DNA of 64,000 nt from Owenia fusiformis (Eukaryota; Annelida; Polychaeta; Sabellida; Oweniidae), in the NCBI GenBank assembly GCA_903813345.2, contig CAIIXF020000002.1, positions 3,016,001 to 3,080,000 of the forward strand. Direction: 5' to 3'. Numbering within the stretch: the stretch's first letter is position 1; each line of letters begins with the position of its first letter. The notes beneath the pieces are model-generated. The model saw only the letters and a program-made list of their open reading frames with translations. It did no database searches and was not told the DNA's origin. Positions 23,731 through 36,690 of this stretch are shown here, piece after piece. The translations under genes and the position numbers were made by a program.

Positions 23731-26694
23731 TAGGGGGGGGGGGGGTTGATACAAAGGAGCTCAGTGGAAGCCTCATTGAATAGTCAAAATGGCCCATGGT
23801 GAAATGAACTTTTATGACACTCAATTTCTTTTTATTTGGTTAGGCAACCCATATGGGCTTTAGATCAGTTCCTATAGCTATTAAGGAGCAGTGTATTGAT
23901 TCTGGAGAAAATAAGAATTCTCTGAAACCGCAAACATAATCAATATCAACAGTTCAAATCTCCTCAAACTCTTTTAAGACCCTTTCTAAGAGAAATAGAA
24001 CTAATCATACTCTTGAGAGAGAGATCTTTGAAATGGCTAAGCTAATCAAAGCCTGACAAAGCTTATGCAGAGCAATTTCCATATATTAGAATTATATTAT
24101 CCTGCTGAGGCCCATTTTTGGTTATTTTCGTTCAGTTTGCTCCCATCAGTCGCAGTAAAGACTGGAGCATGCAAATACAGTTTTTGATATGATCCTGACT
24201 TATAATTCTTGGATAACCATTCTTTGTTTTAAGATGAACAAATCCTAGCGACCAAATCCTCAGTTGTGACGATTCGAAGGACAGACCCCTGGCTCTTAAC
24301 AGTGCTCTGATTGGCTGATAGCCAAGCTATACAATGCTTCATCATACGTATTTAGAGGGTATTGTAATCAACAAGGATCCCAGGGTACTGTTTTTTCAAT
24401 ATTGCTTATGTCACACTGACCTGGTGCCTTGAACAGCTGTTGTAGTCGTTTTCTACCTGGGTTACTATGTATAAAAATCTGATATTTGCAATGAGGGACC
24501 ATTTATCAAATCTTAGGCAGGTGGGGGGTAGGTTAAGGTTGACAATTGTGGTATCCAAATGTTTCATAAAAGTATTATGGCCATGAGTAAGAAATCTAAA
24601 AAAAAAGTTCCCAAAAATCTAATGGGGAGTTTCTAATATTTAGGGTTTATATTGCTTCAATAGCTGTAATCAATTTTGATATTTTTTATTATCATTCATG
24701 CAGCCATCTGGCTTTTTAGAATTAACATTTCAAAGATCTCTGATTTTCTAAATTTCTTTGTAAAATCTGAAACTAGATGAAAAAATATACCTTCTAAAAT
24801 TTGATCACTGATTTCAACTGAAGGAATCAATTTAGAATGGGATAAAGCTGGTGCGGCTACTCAAGTGGCGTCACACTGCCTTAATTAAACCAACCAATCA
24901 ACTCAGACCACCCAGTATCTTAAAAGAAGTTGATGTCCAGTAAAAAGTGACAAAGTCAAGCGGTCTCATTTATTTCAAGGGCAGTCATAAAAAATCAATT
25001 TGCAGTACAAGAAACCAAACAAATAAAACAACAAAGAACATTTTTTATCCTGTGACACAAAAGTAATTAAGTATTTGTGATAGAATTATAAAGACCATAT
25101 GGCTCCTTTGACATATTTCACAAGTTATACTCCCTGGTGGTTATCTATGTGCTCCCATTGTCTCCAAAAGGAGATGCCACTCAGCTAAATGCCATCCCTT
25201 GCCAATTACCTCATCTCCCTGGGACATATATCATTCCTTACCTATGTATCTACAATTCTCTACTTATTATTTCTTTGTTCAACGCACTAATACATTTTCT
25301 GGTATTCCATATAATTTAGAATTGCCATGCAACTATATGTCTGTTTACAATACAGTGTATTTCTAGCTTTTTCTACCATTTTCCACAATTTCTACAATTT
25401 GGATTTTTTACTACTGCATGCCTGTTTACTTTATTCCTTGCTGGTTCCACTTGTTTGTATCACTTTAATTTATATTTCAAACACTCACTACACTTTACAT
25501 CATTGGCTTCTTAAAAGAGAGCTTCATATGCACTCTGATCAACTAACCTCTGCACTCTGGGCTGTATATCAAGGGTATCAGCCTGTGCTAGCATCAAGAC
25601 AAAGAAACAGATTCTGGTTAATTTTGGTACAGTGCCAGAAATATTCTACCCTGGTCTGTATCCCTAATGGCTTGTCACACAGACCTCTTACAACAAAAAA
25701 CGGGCTACAAAAGATGATCTTACAACACTTGATGGGCCTCGAAAGAATTTGAGCCCAAAATTTTGAAGGCCTCAATAACGAGGCCTTTTTGGGCATTACT
25801 TGGCCTTTTTAGGCCAAATTATCCCAAAATTTGCTCAATGGGCCCAATTTTGAGAATTAGGGGCCCGAAAATATTTAAATGCTTAATTTTTTTCTTATTT
25901 GAAATTTGCCCCTCCCCCCCCTAGTTAGCTTCTGGATCCGCCACTGATATGATGATCTTAAATGTAGCTTCGATAACTACATGGAGTTTTATGAATATAG
26001 GCAGAAAATATCCATCCAACGCAGGGGAACAGAGTGGATGATTGCTCAACTTCCCTTACGCTTAAAAAAAACAAAAAAACTTCCCTTATGCTCTGAGTAT
26101 ATGGCCGAAAACGATGTCATGACATACTCCAATTGAAGAATAAATAGATAAAAGAATCATGTCAAATTTTAAGAGTACAGAATAGATCAAATCAACCTCT
26201 GGTTAAGGGTGGATATCATAGTGGAATAAACTAATTATGAGATGATAAAATATGAAATATTGGAAAGAAGAACAAATCTACATTTAACAACATTACAATA
26301 TACATAATTATGTAATTTAGCTGAAGATCATAGGAAGAAGATAATAGCTTGCTCAATAATAACCTATTGCACAATAATGATACTATGAACAATATGCAAT
26401 ATCGAAATTATATTGCAATTATATTGCACGCTTATTTGGACAGATAGTGATATCAACCAGTGAATGTAAAATGATATGAACCTAAACCAAAGGATATTCT
26501 ATTTATCTCATAATATTTATTGTCGTCCTATACAACTTAAGATTCCAAATCAATATTTCAAGGTTTTTACTATCAAAAGTCCTGAAAATTTTGGTCCATT
26601 CTCAACTTGGTAGCATTTACCTATTCTATGAGAGTTCCCCAGAATATTTTGTGATTCTATCTGGATATATTCAAATAATCTCTTTAGATGTCAA

Positions 26695-26990
26695 AACACA
26701 CAAAAACTACACTTCACTACACTACACTTAATTTGCTACACTTCACTATACTACACTTAATTATGCTACACTACATTACACAACACTACACTTCACTACA
26801 CTACACTTAATTATGCTACACTACACTACACTACATTATACTACACTACATTACACAACACTACACTTCACTACACTACACTTAATTATGCTACACTACA
26901 TTACACAACACTACACTTCACTACACTACACTTAATTATGCTACACTACACTACACTACATTATACTACACTACATTATACCACACTACA
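26695..26990. repeat. CTACA-based satellite block
   Basis: Pentamer-rich array of CTACA/CTACACTT with a higher-order unit containing TTAATTATGCTACACTACA, repeated several times. Confidence 0.9.
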
Positions 26991-28104
26991 TATAATATAC
27001 TTACTAGTGAAAAGTCCAATGGCTGAATATATCGTGTGATGAAAATGCTTTTCCTAGTGCTAAGTAACATGTCCACAATTTAATCGTCTTTTATAAAGAA
27101 TTCATTGAACATGGTCCAAAACTTAAGTGGTCTAAGACATTATAAAAATATTTTCCTCATTCTTATTCCTTATTTTATGATGACAAAGAAAACCACATGA
27201 TGTTTTATGCAGTATCAAATATCCAGTTTTATTCCAACGAAAATCCAGAAAATTATAGATTTAGTCAGTTATTTAATTCCATCACTAATTTGCAGTTTAT
27301 TGTGTGACTACTATTTTTCAAAAGGTCTAAAGAGTCCATTTGGAAAAACCAGCTGTAGTTAAAAGTTGACATCAAGATTCTAAATTGTACTTCAATTGAA
27401 ACCAAAATATCTGTTTTTGTAGATTGGAGAACAAAGACTCTACTTTGAATGCAATGCCACGATTTGTGAAATGAAAATCATATCAATCGAGTGCATGTTT
27501 AATAGTTTTCCAATACTCTGACAACTGATTATGACTCAAAGAAAACCACACATCATAAGTAGGCCAGATTTATACCCACGCTTAAAATTCCCGATCAATT
27601 TCTCTATATTCTCAAAAAGTTTCAAAATATTGACATTAAGCTCATTAGAATTCCAAATAATGGTCAGATATCAATGAAAATTCTCATTTTTTGGTAAATT
27701 GATTACTTTTTTGTATGTAAGGTAAAATGTTGGTTGTGTTTATATTCAAATATTAGTTCCTGGTTCTGATTTTCCAATGTTTACACTGTGAGCTATTGCA
27801 ATTCACCATTTGGGTCTGGCTTTTTTGAACCCTTTCATTTCAATTCACTAAAGTCTCAAAATCATGCCTATACTTTTTCTCTCCAATGTTTCAATGAACT
27901 TTTAAGTTTTTTAAGAATTTCTCTTAACTTAAATTTATGCCTACTTGCTTTATTCCTTGCTGATTCCTCTCTATTTTTCATTTCAGATCCTACCCCCTAT
28001 CGCCAATTTTCACATTCACATTTTGAGTGGAAATCCAAGGAAATGAGTGAAATATGCAAGAAATTTCATAAAAAAACAAGATGCTCAATTAATATTTACT
28101 GCAT

Positions 28105-28330
28105 AGAAATATTCTTCAGCTATAAAGAAATAATCTTTTACTGTAAAGGAATAATCTTTTACTATTTGTAAATAATCCCAATCAACAAGGAAATAATACT
28201 ACACTGTTTTGACTACTCCATAGAAATAATCTTCAGCTATAAAGAAATAATCTTTTATTGTAAAGGAATAATCTTTTACTGTACGTAAATAATCCATTTC
28301 TGCAAGGAAATAATACTTCACTGTTTTGAA
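28105..28330. repeat. 118-bp tandem duplication
   Basis: Two copies of a unit built from GAAATAATCTTCAGCTATAA and AAGGAATAATCTTTTACTGT, about 118 bp apart. Confidence 0.75.
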
Positions 28331-28560
28331 ATATAAGAAAGTAAACCTGGAGATCTGTTTTCTAAGAGTCAAGGTTAAATTCATTTGAAACCTGGCAAAT
28401 TAATTAGAATGAAGTATTTATCTGAGAGAGTGGCGCTGGGATTTCGATTATATCAGTCTCAGAAAAACAGAAACGCCCTGCCCTGGATGTACTAGTGCAA
28501 GTTAATTGGCCCTGTTTGCAACATGTCTCTGACCCCCCCCCCATTCTCTCTCTAGGTTAT

Positions 28561-28754
28561 CAGGCCCGTAGCCGTGGGGGGGGGGGGGGTTCAATGGGTT
28601 TGAGCAACCATGGCCAAAAAATCTTTCAAATTCATGCAGTTTTTCACCATTCTGAGCACTTTTTAAGTGATTTTGGCCATTTTTGGACCAAAATTATCAC
28701 AAGTGAATCCCCTGAAAAGTGAACCCCCCTTGGCAAATCCTGGCTACGGACATG
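28561..28754 (+). mobile_element. hAT-like MITE, copy e
   Basis: Left end CAGGCCCGTAGCCGTGG followed by a poly-G run; right end CTGGCTACGGACATG is slightly eroded. Confidence 0.75.
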
Positions 28755-29447
28755 GTGATGTTTGCAGAAAGGGGGAAGTTGAATTATGTGTTTGGGTAAG
28801 ATGTTCATGCATATAAATCAAGGGGGAGATGGTACATATGGTGGCTTATGTTGGTTTATATAATGAAGGGGGGGGGGATAGAAATTATATGAAAATGGAG
28901 AGGTGATATTTAATGGGGTAGGAGAGGGGGAGGGGTAATAATGTTAGCTATATAGTATACAATAATACATGTATCTTCCATCAAAGGGTTAACTTGTCCA
29001 GCTAATTTGAATTATCACAGCAATTTACATTATGATAGCATTGGTCATCTGTTATCAGGACAATGCAAGATAAGATAGCAAATAAAACACAATACGATAA
29101 TTGATCTGTCAATATTGATAATAAAAGGAGTCACGATGAGTCTTTAATTGGAGAAGTGATCTCCATGTACTGAAACGAGTGGGTGCCTCACCCACTTGAG
29201 ATTTTGAAAATATAATAGCACCCACTTGAAAACTTATCTCTACCCATTTGAAAATGAGAAAAATCATGAATTCTTAACTTAACTGAAAAAATATATCAGT
29301 GAATAAATAGAAACAACTTCAATTAAATTCCTAACCAAAATAATTAAATGCACACAAAACAAGTAAAAATCACAAGATAAATAAAAATACCAATGTCATA
29401 AATGTGACTATTGTTGCAATGCTATAGTGGTCAAATTTTCTACTTAC

Positions 29448-29513
29448 AACATCAATGTATTGCCAGTCTGCATGCCTAGCCCCAACGCCACCCTGTAACT
29501 CTAACATCATCAT
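29448..29513 (-). CDS. Candidate first coding exon (MMMLELQGG...)
   Basis: From ATG 29511-29513 (context AGTAAAATGATG) 22 codons are open to a consensus GTAAGT donor after 29448, in phase 0. An in-frame stop upstream and no good acceptor suggest a first exon, not an internal one. It could splice to the phase-0 BTB exon at 16451. No family recognised. Confidence 0.35.
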
Positions 29514-31892
29514 TTTACTGACTCCTTCACGTTTCTGTTCTTCAGTTTACCGGAAACCTCTCACTATAGCAACCAATTAGAGTCAAGATATCTTAGTGTC
29601 TGATTTCAATACTTAGAGCCGTTATCATATATTGTTAAAGTCTTTTTACCCGTTGCATCATTAAAATATAAATTTTGTGATCATATTTCCTTATGGTGTT
29701 GCTCTTATGGTTCGTCTTTGTTCTTATTGGTCGGTTAATAATTGATGGTGTCTTCTATTGCCTTAATACAAAGCCGTAATGTAGTGTTGGAATTCAAACT
29801 ACCGGTACCCTTTTCAAAATTTAACATTTTTTAAAACATGAGGTTTATCTTCACTATTTCAATATGAAGTTATCTTTTGATCTTGCCTTATATCCAATCA
29901 GATTAGACTGAGAAAAATTCAGCCATCCAATTAGAATTAGAAGTCCCAGGGTAGGGAATACATATTGGGTGGGGTTGTACGTAAGGGAGGAGGGGAGGGG
30001 TGGCAGAGAATGATCGTAAGACTAGATGAATGCAATTTATACTAAATCCCCCCTAAAAATGAACTCGAAACATGAAATTAGTGCTTTGGGCATAATCCTT
30101 ATTAGTCCTTATTCTGAGATAGATGTCCTTGGACCATTCAGTATTGAAGTCACAATGAAAAAACAACTTTCTATGTCGCTAGAATGACACACTAATCCAG
30201 CATTGTGTTAAAACGAAAGAAGACCCTCAAATTGAAGTTCATTTTGTAACATACAAAGACTCATGTTGTCTTTTACTGTCTCCTAACAGGTGGTAGCTTA
30301 TCACATATTTCAAGTTTTTTTGTTTAGTTTTCGTAATTTAAATACAGATGTTAAATTTACATTGTGAATCCATCCATCTGGCTCTATAATATATTATCCC
30401 ATAATGATTCTTTGTTTTTTCTTGTCCTTTTTTAAATTCATATGTTAACACTTGAATTGGCTAATTAATATTTGTTTTTAATGACATTAACTTGTCCTAA
30501 TTGTTTTTTAACTAATTTAAGGCAGCTGGCAGTGTGGGTAATTCCACTGTCCGTAAAATCTTAGAATTTTCCACAAAATGTTCTTCAATTTCTCTCCCTG
30601 CTTGCATTGTTATGAAAATTTATATTTTACTAAGACGTCATTAACTCATAGAGCACTTTTAAAATAGTTGGAAATTGTCCAATGTTATGGTGCAGTAAAG
30701 TTAAAACTGTTTACCCTTAAACTGAAATTAAATTTTAAAATAATCTATCTAAATGAGAAATTCAAATAAAATGTGAAGAATTTTTACCGCTGGGATTATT
30801 TTGACCCCACAGAGGAAGATTTACCTATAATATCAACTTGAATTTTATCAAAAGTATGAACATTTATGAGCAGGATGAAACTCTTGTAAGGTTTCCTTGG
30901 ATTTAAATTTCATGATTGGAATGAACATTTCACTCTTTTCACACTTTTTTCTTAAAAAACTGAAAAAACAAATCGTTCAATTCCTTGTTTTTAGGTATAC
31001 ATGCACAAATATGAGTTTTATCTTATCTACACTATTCATGTCTTTTCCTTATTTCCTCTCTGTCATTTCTATAAAAATGAGGTCAAGTTTTGAAATAAAA
31101 AATAGAGTGAAAAAGAGTGGAATCAGCAAGGAATAAATTAAACAGACATGTAGTTAAGACTCTAGATTGTATAGAAATTCAAAAAAATCAGACACTTCAT
31201 TCAAATTTTAAAGAGAAAATATGAGAAATAGGCAAGCCTAGAGAGACACTTTTTGCATTGGACAAACCATTACATTTTATTCAAGGATGTAAATAAACAA
31301 TAACTTTTTAACAAGGATAAGTACCTCACAATAAAAAATCAAATTGTATTTAATCTTTTGTATTAAATTGAATTAAAATTAAATTAACATTTTTGATTGA
31401 AAACGTTTAAAGTTACAAACAAAGATCATTGAAATAAATTGAATTGAACTTCAGAATTTTGACAGTTCCAATATTTTCTAAAAATGATGATGAAACATAT
31501 TGCAGCAGGGTCCAATGAAAGAGTAAACAATGTTCAATGTAAACTTACTTTTCATGATTTTTTACATTATACTCATATTTGATTGGTCAATATAGCTCAC
31601 ATGATCAAATTAGGAATTCTGGGTACTTAGGATGTTTGGGCTGAAACTGCACTAACCCATTTCAAGTGATATATGAGGTTGAACTTTATTTGATTCAACA
31701 GCTGATTCTGAGTAATGATTCTAAAAAGTAAATGTTTTCATTTTTATTTTCAAGTACAAAACCAAGGACACATCCTACTTAAAAATGAAGAACACATCTC
31801 TTATCTCTAAATATTTGTCCAGCAATGAGTTGTTTATTTTAAGATGTTTATCATACTGACCACTAAATCAATAAACAAAAAGAGGATACAAT

Positions 31893-32355
31893 TAAAGCCT
31901 CATCTCTAACTCCATCTATTTAAAGGCTCATCTCTAACTCCATCTATTTAAAGGCTCATCTCTAACTCCATCTATTTAAAGGCTCATCTCTAACTCCATC
32001 TATTTAAAGGCTCATCTCTAACTCCATCTATTTAAAGGCTCATCTCTAACTCCACCTATTTTAAGGCTCATCTCTAACTCCACCTATTTAAAGACTAATC
32101 TCTTACTCATCCTATTTAAAGGCTCATCACTAACTCTATCTATTTAAAGGCTCATCTCTAACTCCACCTATTTAAAGACTAATCTCTTACTCATCCTATT
32201 TAAAGGCTCATCACTAACTGAATCTATCTAAAGGCTCATCTCTAACTCCACCTATTTAAAGACTAATCTCTTACTCATCCTATTTAAAGGCTCATCACTA
32301 ACTGAATCTATCTAAAGGCTCATCTCTAACTCCATCTATTTAAAGGCTCATCTCT
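31893..32355. repeat. 28-bp minisatellite, about 16 copies
   Basis: Unit TTTAAAGGCTCATCTCTAAC plus TCCATCTA. Later units alternate with a variant containing GACTAATCTCTTACTCATCC, giving a higher-order 56-84 bp pattern. Confidence 0.9.
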
Positions 32356-32814
32356 AGCTATAACCAACAGATCATGTTTTCAAATGTTGTCCTTTGTGAT
32401 TTTAAATGTTGCTTCTTATGATTTTGATTTGAGCAGTCAGTTTAACAAAACTAATCATGGATATGGAATTCAATTTGATTATCTCAAATGATATATGTGA
32501 AAATCAAATGGTCTAGCCAGTTTTGTCATGAACTGATATATTTTCTATAATGATCCAAAAACCATGGTAACCCAATGTCACAGCAAACCAATAAAAACAG
32601 AAAATCAATTGCATGATAGCCATACTAAATCTGGAAGTAGCAGTGAAATGAATATTCCATGGATACTGCAATTAGTTTACATTATGTTTGAAAGCGTTAT
32701 TATAGGCAATATCTGTTACCAAGGCAACGAGTCACAATAACCCGATTTAATTGACTTAAGACACATATAGACAACACAATCTTACATCATCTCAACACAG
32801 GACTCAGGCACGTT

Positions 32815-33005
32815 GCCGGGGGGTGGGGGGGGGGGTTCGGAACTGGCCAAAAGTTATTTCTAAATCAAGCAGTTTTTCACCATTCTGAGCACTAGTAGTT
32901 TTCAAGTGGTTTTGGCCAATTTTGGGGAGAAGTTGTCAAAAGAGAACCCCCCTTGAAATTTTCAAAGAGTGAATCCCCTCTTGGAATATCCTAGCTACGG
33001 GCCTG
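32815..33005 (+). mobile_element. hAT-like MITE, copy f
   Basis: Ends CAGGCACGTTGCCGGG and AGCTACGGGCCTG. Flanks AGGACTCA and GGGACTCC agree at 6 of 8 bases, an eroded 8-bp target duplication. Confidence 0.75.
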
Positions 33006-33245
33006 GGACTCCAGACATCATCCATTATGTTCCTTCAGAGTAAACGATGACGCCCAGAGCACTGCTTTCAAAGGATGTTAATTCCATGAAATTTATTTTA
33101 TTGTGTGTGAATTATATGATGATATAAAACATCTGACAAATCATCAGTTATCAATGCAAATAAATCATCATCACATTAGTTTTCACTATTCCCAATACAG
33201 TACACCTATATATTTGAAAACATCTCAAACCCAAACACCTATCAA

Positions 33246-33636
33246 TGTGAACACTTTTCTCAGTTTTTTTTATCCATTCACATATTTAGAAACCTTGAAA
33301 TGTGAACACTTTTCTCAGTTTTTTATGGCCATTCACATATTTAGAAACCTTGAAATGTGAACACTTTTCTCAGTTTTTTATCCATTCACATATTTAGAAA
33401 CCTTGAAATGTGAACACTTTTCTTAGTTTTTTTTATCCATTCACATATTTAGAAACCTTGAAATGTGAACACTTTTCTCAGTTTTTTATGGCCATTCACA
33501 TATTTAGAAACCTTGAAATGTGAACACTTTTCTCAGTTTTTTATCCATTCACATATTTAGAAACCTTGAAATGTGAACACTTTTCTTAGTTTTTTTTTAT
33601 CCATTCACATATTTAGAAACCTTGAAATGTGAACAC
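33246..33636. repeat. About 55-bp minisatellite, 7 copies
   Basis: Unit GTGAACACTTTTCTCAGTTT followed by TTATCCATTCACATATTTAG-like bases and AAACCTTGAAAT. A four-base ATGG insertion/deletion marks alternate units. Confidence 0.9.
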
Positions 33637-33751
33637 CTGCTAATCCAAATATTGTGGATATAGTCAGAGGTGTTCAGATTGATGTAACTTTCAGTACTGT
33701 GGGAATTTTCATCTTATAAGTTTTACTGTCTTCATTTATTCGATTCATTTT

Positions 33752-33991
33752 CATGGACGTAGCCAGGGGAGGAGGTGCGATGGGTGCACCCCCTCCTCAA
33801 CAAAAAAGAAAATGTTTTTTTGTAAAATTTGTTGAAAAAATATTAACAATTATTAGTTTGAAATGCTTATAGAATGCACCATATATAATGTTTTGTGAAC
33901 CCCCGTACCCCCCTTTTTGAGGCTTGCTTTGCTGGCGCTGAGGTAAATCACAAAAATCGCACCACCTTGACAATTGCTGGCTACGCCCCTG
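33752..33991. mobile_element. MITE with GGACGTAGCC ends
   Basis: Ends CATGGACGTAGCCAGGGG and CTGGCTACGCCCCTG. Related in design to the CAGGCCCGTAGCC family but with a different interior, so a separate subfamily. Confidence 0.65.
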
Positions 33992-34033
33992 ATTTTTGCA
34001 TATTTTGATTATGGCTAGAGCCTTTTAACTTAC

Positions 34034-34116
34034 CTTCTTCGTATCGGCATTTGACGAGAAAAAATCATCCAAAAAATCGTGAAAAGACATGATTGCATCG
34101 TGCAGCACAACACAAT
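34034..34116 (-). CDS. Candidate coding exon (MSFHDFLDDFF...)
   Basis: Begins after a TATTTTAG acceptor at 34116 and ends at a consensus GTAAGT donor after 34034. If translation starts at ATG 34088-34090 it encodes 19 residues (MSFHDFLDDFFSSNADTKK) ending in phase 0. The same frame is open back to the acceptor, so an internal exon entered in phase 1 is also possible. The likely upstream non-coding exon is at 36583-36631. Protein family not recognised. Confidence 0.45.
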
Positions 34117-34627
34117 CTAAAATATAACAAAAAATTGGTACACTACAAAATAAAACTACATAAGCAAGCACAGCAATATATCAATCTGCACCCTATGGGC
34201 AATATCATATTTCCCCTCTGGATAAAAATCCTATCCTATCCCTCCCAGTAAATAATACCTATAAGGCACCACTAGAGTTTTTGATTACAAAATAACTTTA
34301 ACCCTGCCTTGCAGTTAAAAAAATAAATTATTATATGTTTTTGTTCAAATTTTTGAACTGATGTAGAAACCCCTCCCTATTGGGCAGAATTCTTTTTTTC
34401 TGGACACAGGGTACACAAGTATTGATACACCGATACGCTCTCCTAGCTCAGCTTAACAATGCAACAACACTGAACAACAATACAACATAACAAAAGCAAA
34501 ATATAGCAACAAAAGAGACACTAAGTGCAACAATACAAAACACAAGCAGCACAAAATAATTATATATATTTTTTATTATATTTTGAATTGTGTTAATAAA
34601 TCAAATTATCCATTTTTTCCATTCATA

Positions 34628-35225
34628 ACATGAAACTGATATCATGCAGCATACCATATCTCATATCATGAAGCATATAACATATATCATGAAATTTATA
34701 TCTCATATCATGAAGTATATAACAAATATCATGAAATTTATATCTCATATCATGAACCATATAACATCTCTTATGATGAAATTTATATATCATATCATGA
34801 AGTATGTAACATATATCATGAAACATATATCTCATATCATGAAGCACATAACATATAAAATGAAACATAAGAAACATATATCCCATATCATTAAGTATAT
34901 AACATATATCATGAAATTTATATCTTATATCATGAAGCATGTAACATATATCATGAAACATATATCTCATATCATGAAACACTCCATATATCATGAAACA
35001 TATATCTCATATCATGAAGCATATAACATATATCATGAAACATATATCTCATATCATAAAGCACATAACATATATCATGAAACATATTATCCCATATCAT
35101 GAAGCATATAACATATATCATGAAACATTATATCTCATATCATGAAACGTTACATATACAGTATACATCATATCATGAAGCACACATCTCATATCATGAA
35201 CTACATATCTAATATCATGGGGCAT
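34628..35225. repeat. 21-bp satellite block (about 27 units)
   Basis: Units alternate CATATCTCATATCATGAAGCA and TATAACATATATCATGAAAC. The 21-bp period leaves frames open on both strands (123 and 152 codons); neither is likely real. Confidence 0.9.
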
Positions 35226-36044
35226 TTATCTTATTTATATCTCAAATCACAAATCAGATAAATAAAAAAATCTTAGGCATCACTAACAAATAAGATTAAT
35301 ATAAATAATCATTCTCATTCAAAATAAAATCCTACCTTTGAATAATCATATCCTTGTACAGATTTGAATAAAAACAACTGATTTTTACGATAATTTAAGT
35401 ATCAATTCACAATGTCATGTGACTTGTTTTATGATCTACTTAGGATATTTTGATTTAATTCAGCAATATGGATTTCGCATACAGACTTCAATTAAACTTT
35501 GTACCTGTATATTAGCTCATACCAGCATTTAAAGCAAAATGAAAGCCATTGAAAGGGTGGTGTTGTTTGATTATTTGTTTGTTCATTATTAGATGGAAAT
35601 TTGCCAAATGTATGATGCATTTAAGTACAGTATTACCACACTGCTAGTGCTATTCATACGAAAGGAAATATTTGACAAAATAAACAAAAAATGCAATACC
35701 TTTCATTTGTAAATACAAAAATATTATATCACGGTTATTTATTAAATCTGATGTCATTATTAAATTTTCCGCCACATTTTGACAATCAAAAATGAATATG
35801 GGACACATCATGTTCTGCCCGTTAAAAGAGATTTTCGCGTCATTTAAATTTTCCAGAAATTATACTGACGCTTGAGATCGGATGGTCAGTGACATTTTCT
35901 TTGATTTGACAACAGGCTTTCCAGGATGGAATAGGATTGAAGCCAAGTTTGTTTTATCTGTGCAGATCCCACCCTTGCAATCTTATTCCCATTTGGGTCA
36001 TTTGAAGGGACTGTGATTTAAAATTTGATTGGTCAAACTTCAAG

Positions 36045-36148
36045 CAGGCCCGTAGCCGAGCGAACCCATCAAATCAACTAAAATTTGTCACAAGTGACCC
36101 CCCCCTAGAATTTTTGAACCCCCTTGGCAAATCCGGGCTTCGGGCCTG
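36045..36148 (+). mobile_element. hAT-like MITE, copy h (internally deleted)
   Basis: Both ends are present (CAGGCCCGTAGCC and GGGCTTCGGGCCTG) but the interior is only about 70 bp. Flanks TTCAAGCA and GTCAAGTG share the TCAAG core, consistent with an eroded 8-bp duplication. Confidence 0.7.
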
Positions 36149-36305
36149 TCAAGTGATGGCTTTTTCTATCAACCATCTCTGTGACACTGCCCATGATCGG
36201 ATGCCCCTCATGCACAGCATAAAACTCATGCTTTTGCCCACTCTTATCAGAATTTGCCTTCATCCTATACATGTTTATTCGAATATCACAATAATTTTCA
36301 TTTGA

Positions 36306-36374
36306 CCATGGTTATCCCGTTCCAGACTAGGCCTATAGTCTATAGTCTAGTCTTGGAACGGGATAAGACCATGG
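36306..36374. repeat. Near-perfect palindrome
   Basis: CCATGGTTATCCCGTTCCAG at the left pairs with CTTGGAACGGGATAAGACCATGG-type sequence at the right, with a short AGTCTATAGTCT centre. Confidence 0.8.
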
Positions 36375-36582
36375 CCTTTCAAACACAGACACTGGAACAA
36401 GAGTTCATCCCCCTCCCACTCACTATGTATTACTAGGTAGAAAAATTAAATCTTCCTGTGCTTTCAAAATTCAACTCAAGAGAAAGTCCATAGGTCAGCT
36501 TGACACAAGACATATAAACTCAGATGGGTGACAAACAGAAAGCAACAATGAATACTTGACATGCATACATCAACATACTTAC

Positions 36583-36631
36583 CAATTTATAGTAGTTACT
36601 GTTATCTGGAGATTCACGTGAACCTTTGTCT
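36583..36631 (-). other. Candidate 5' exon of the minus-strand unit
   Basis: Bounded by an ACTTTAG acceptor-like end and a consensus GTAAGT donor after 36583. Open in one frame (DKGSRESPDNSNYYKL) but with no ATG, and its phase does not fit the exon at 34116 if that is coding throughout. A non-coding leader exon is simpler. Confidence 0.3.
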
Positions 36632-36678
36632 CTAAAGTTTCTATTTGCGTTCAATGTTAGGACATATGTCATTTATTG

Positions 36679-36690
36679 ATTGGTCACGTG
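36679..36690. promoter_or_regulatory. ATTGG next to CACGTG E-box
   Basis: ATTGG (inverted CCAAT) at 36679-36683 immediately precedes CACGTG at 36685-36690; a second CACGTG lies at 36615-36620 inside the candidate exon. The spot lies between the minus-strand exon candidates and BLTP1, about 1.4 kb upstream of the BLTP1 ATG. Motif evidence only. Confidence 0.25.

Larger units (their letters stand above)
21926..29447. other. Repeat-rich region without supported genes
   Basis: Holds minisatellites (22503-22880, 26695-26990, 28105-28330), a TIR element (23198-23730), an hAT-like MITE (28561-28754) and copies of a dispersed family marked by TTATTCCTTGCTGATTCC (about 22115, 25430, 27945). Short frames here match repeats or have no support. 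Confidence 0.45.
29514..34033. other. AT-rich region without supported genes
   Basis: Contains an inverted copy of the TTATTCCTTGCTGATTCC family near 31060-31140, a 28-bp minisatellite, a 55-bp minisatellite and two MITEs (32815-33005; 33752-33991). No exon is convincing. Confidence 0.4.
34117..36582. other. Region between candidate minus-strand exons
   Basis: Carries a 21-bp satellite block (34628-35225), one deleted hAT-like MITE (36045-36148) and a palindrome at 36306-36374. No coding signal. Confidence 0.4.

Noticed and set aside
27788-28171. 127-codon + frame
   Set aside because: Overlaps the dispersed TTATTCCTTGC family and a tandem repeat; hydrophobic, repeat-derived.
34623-35102. 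Long frames on both strands rich in His, Met, Tyr and Ile
   Set aside because: Both come from the 21-bp satellite; open frames on both strands at once are expected from the period.
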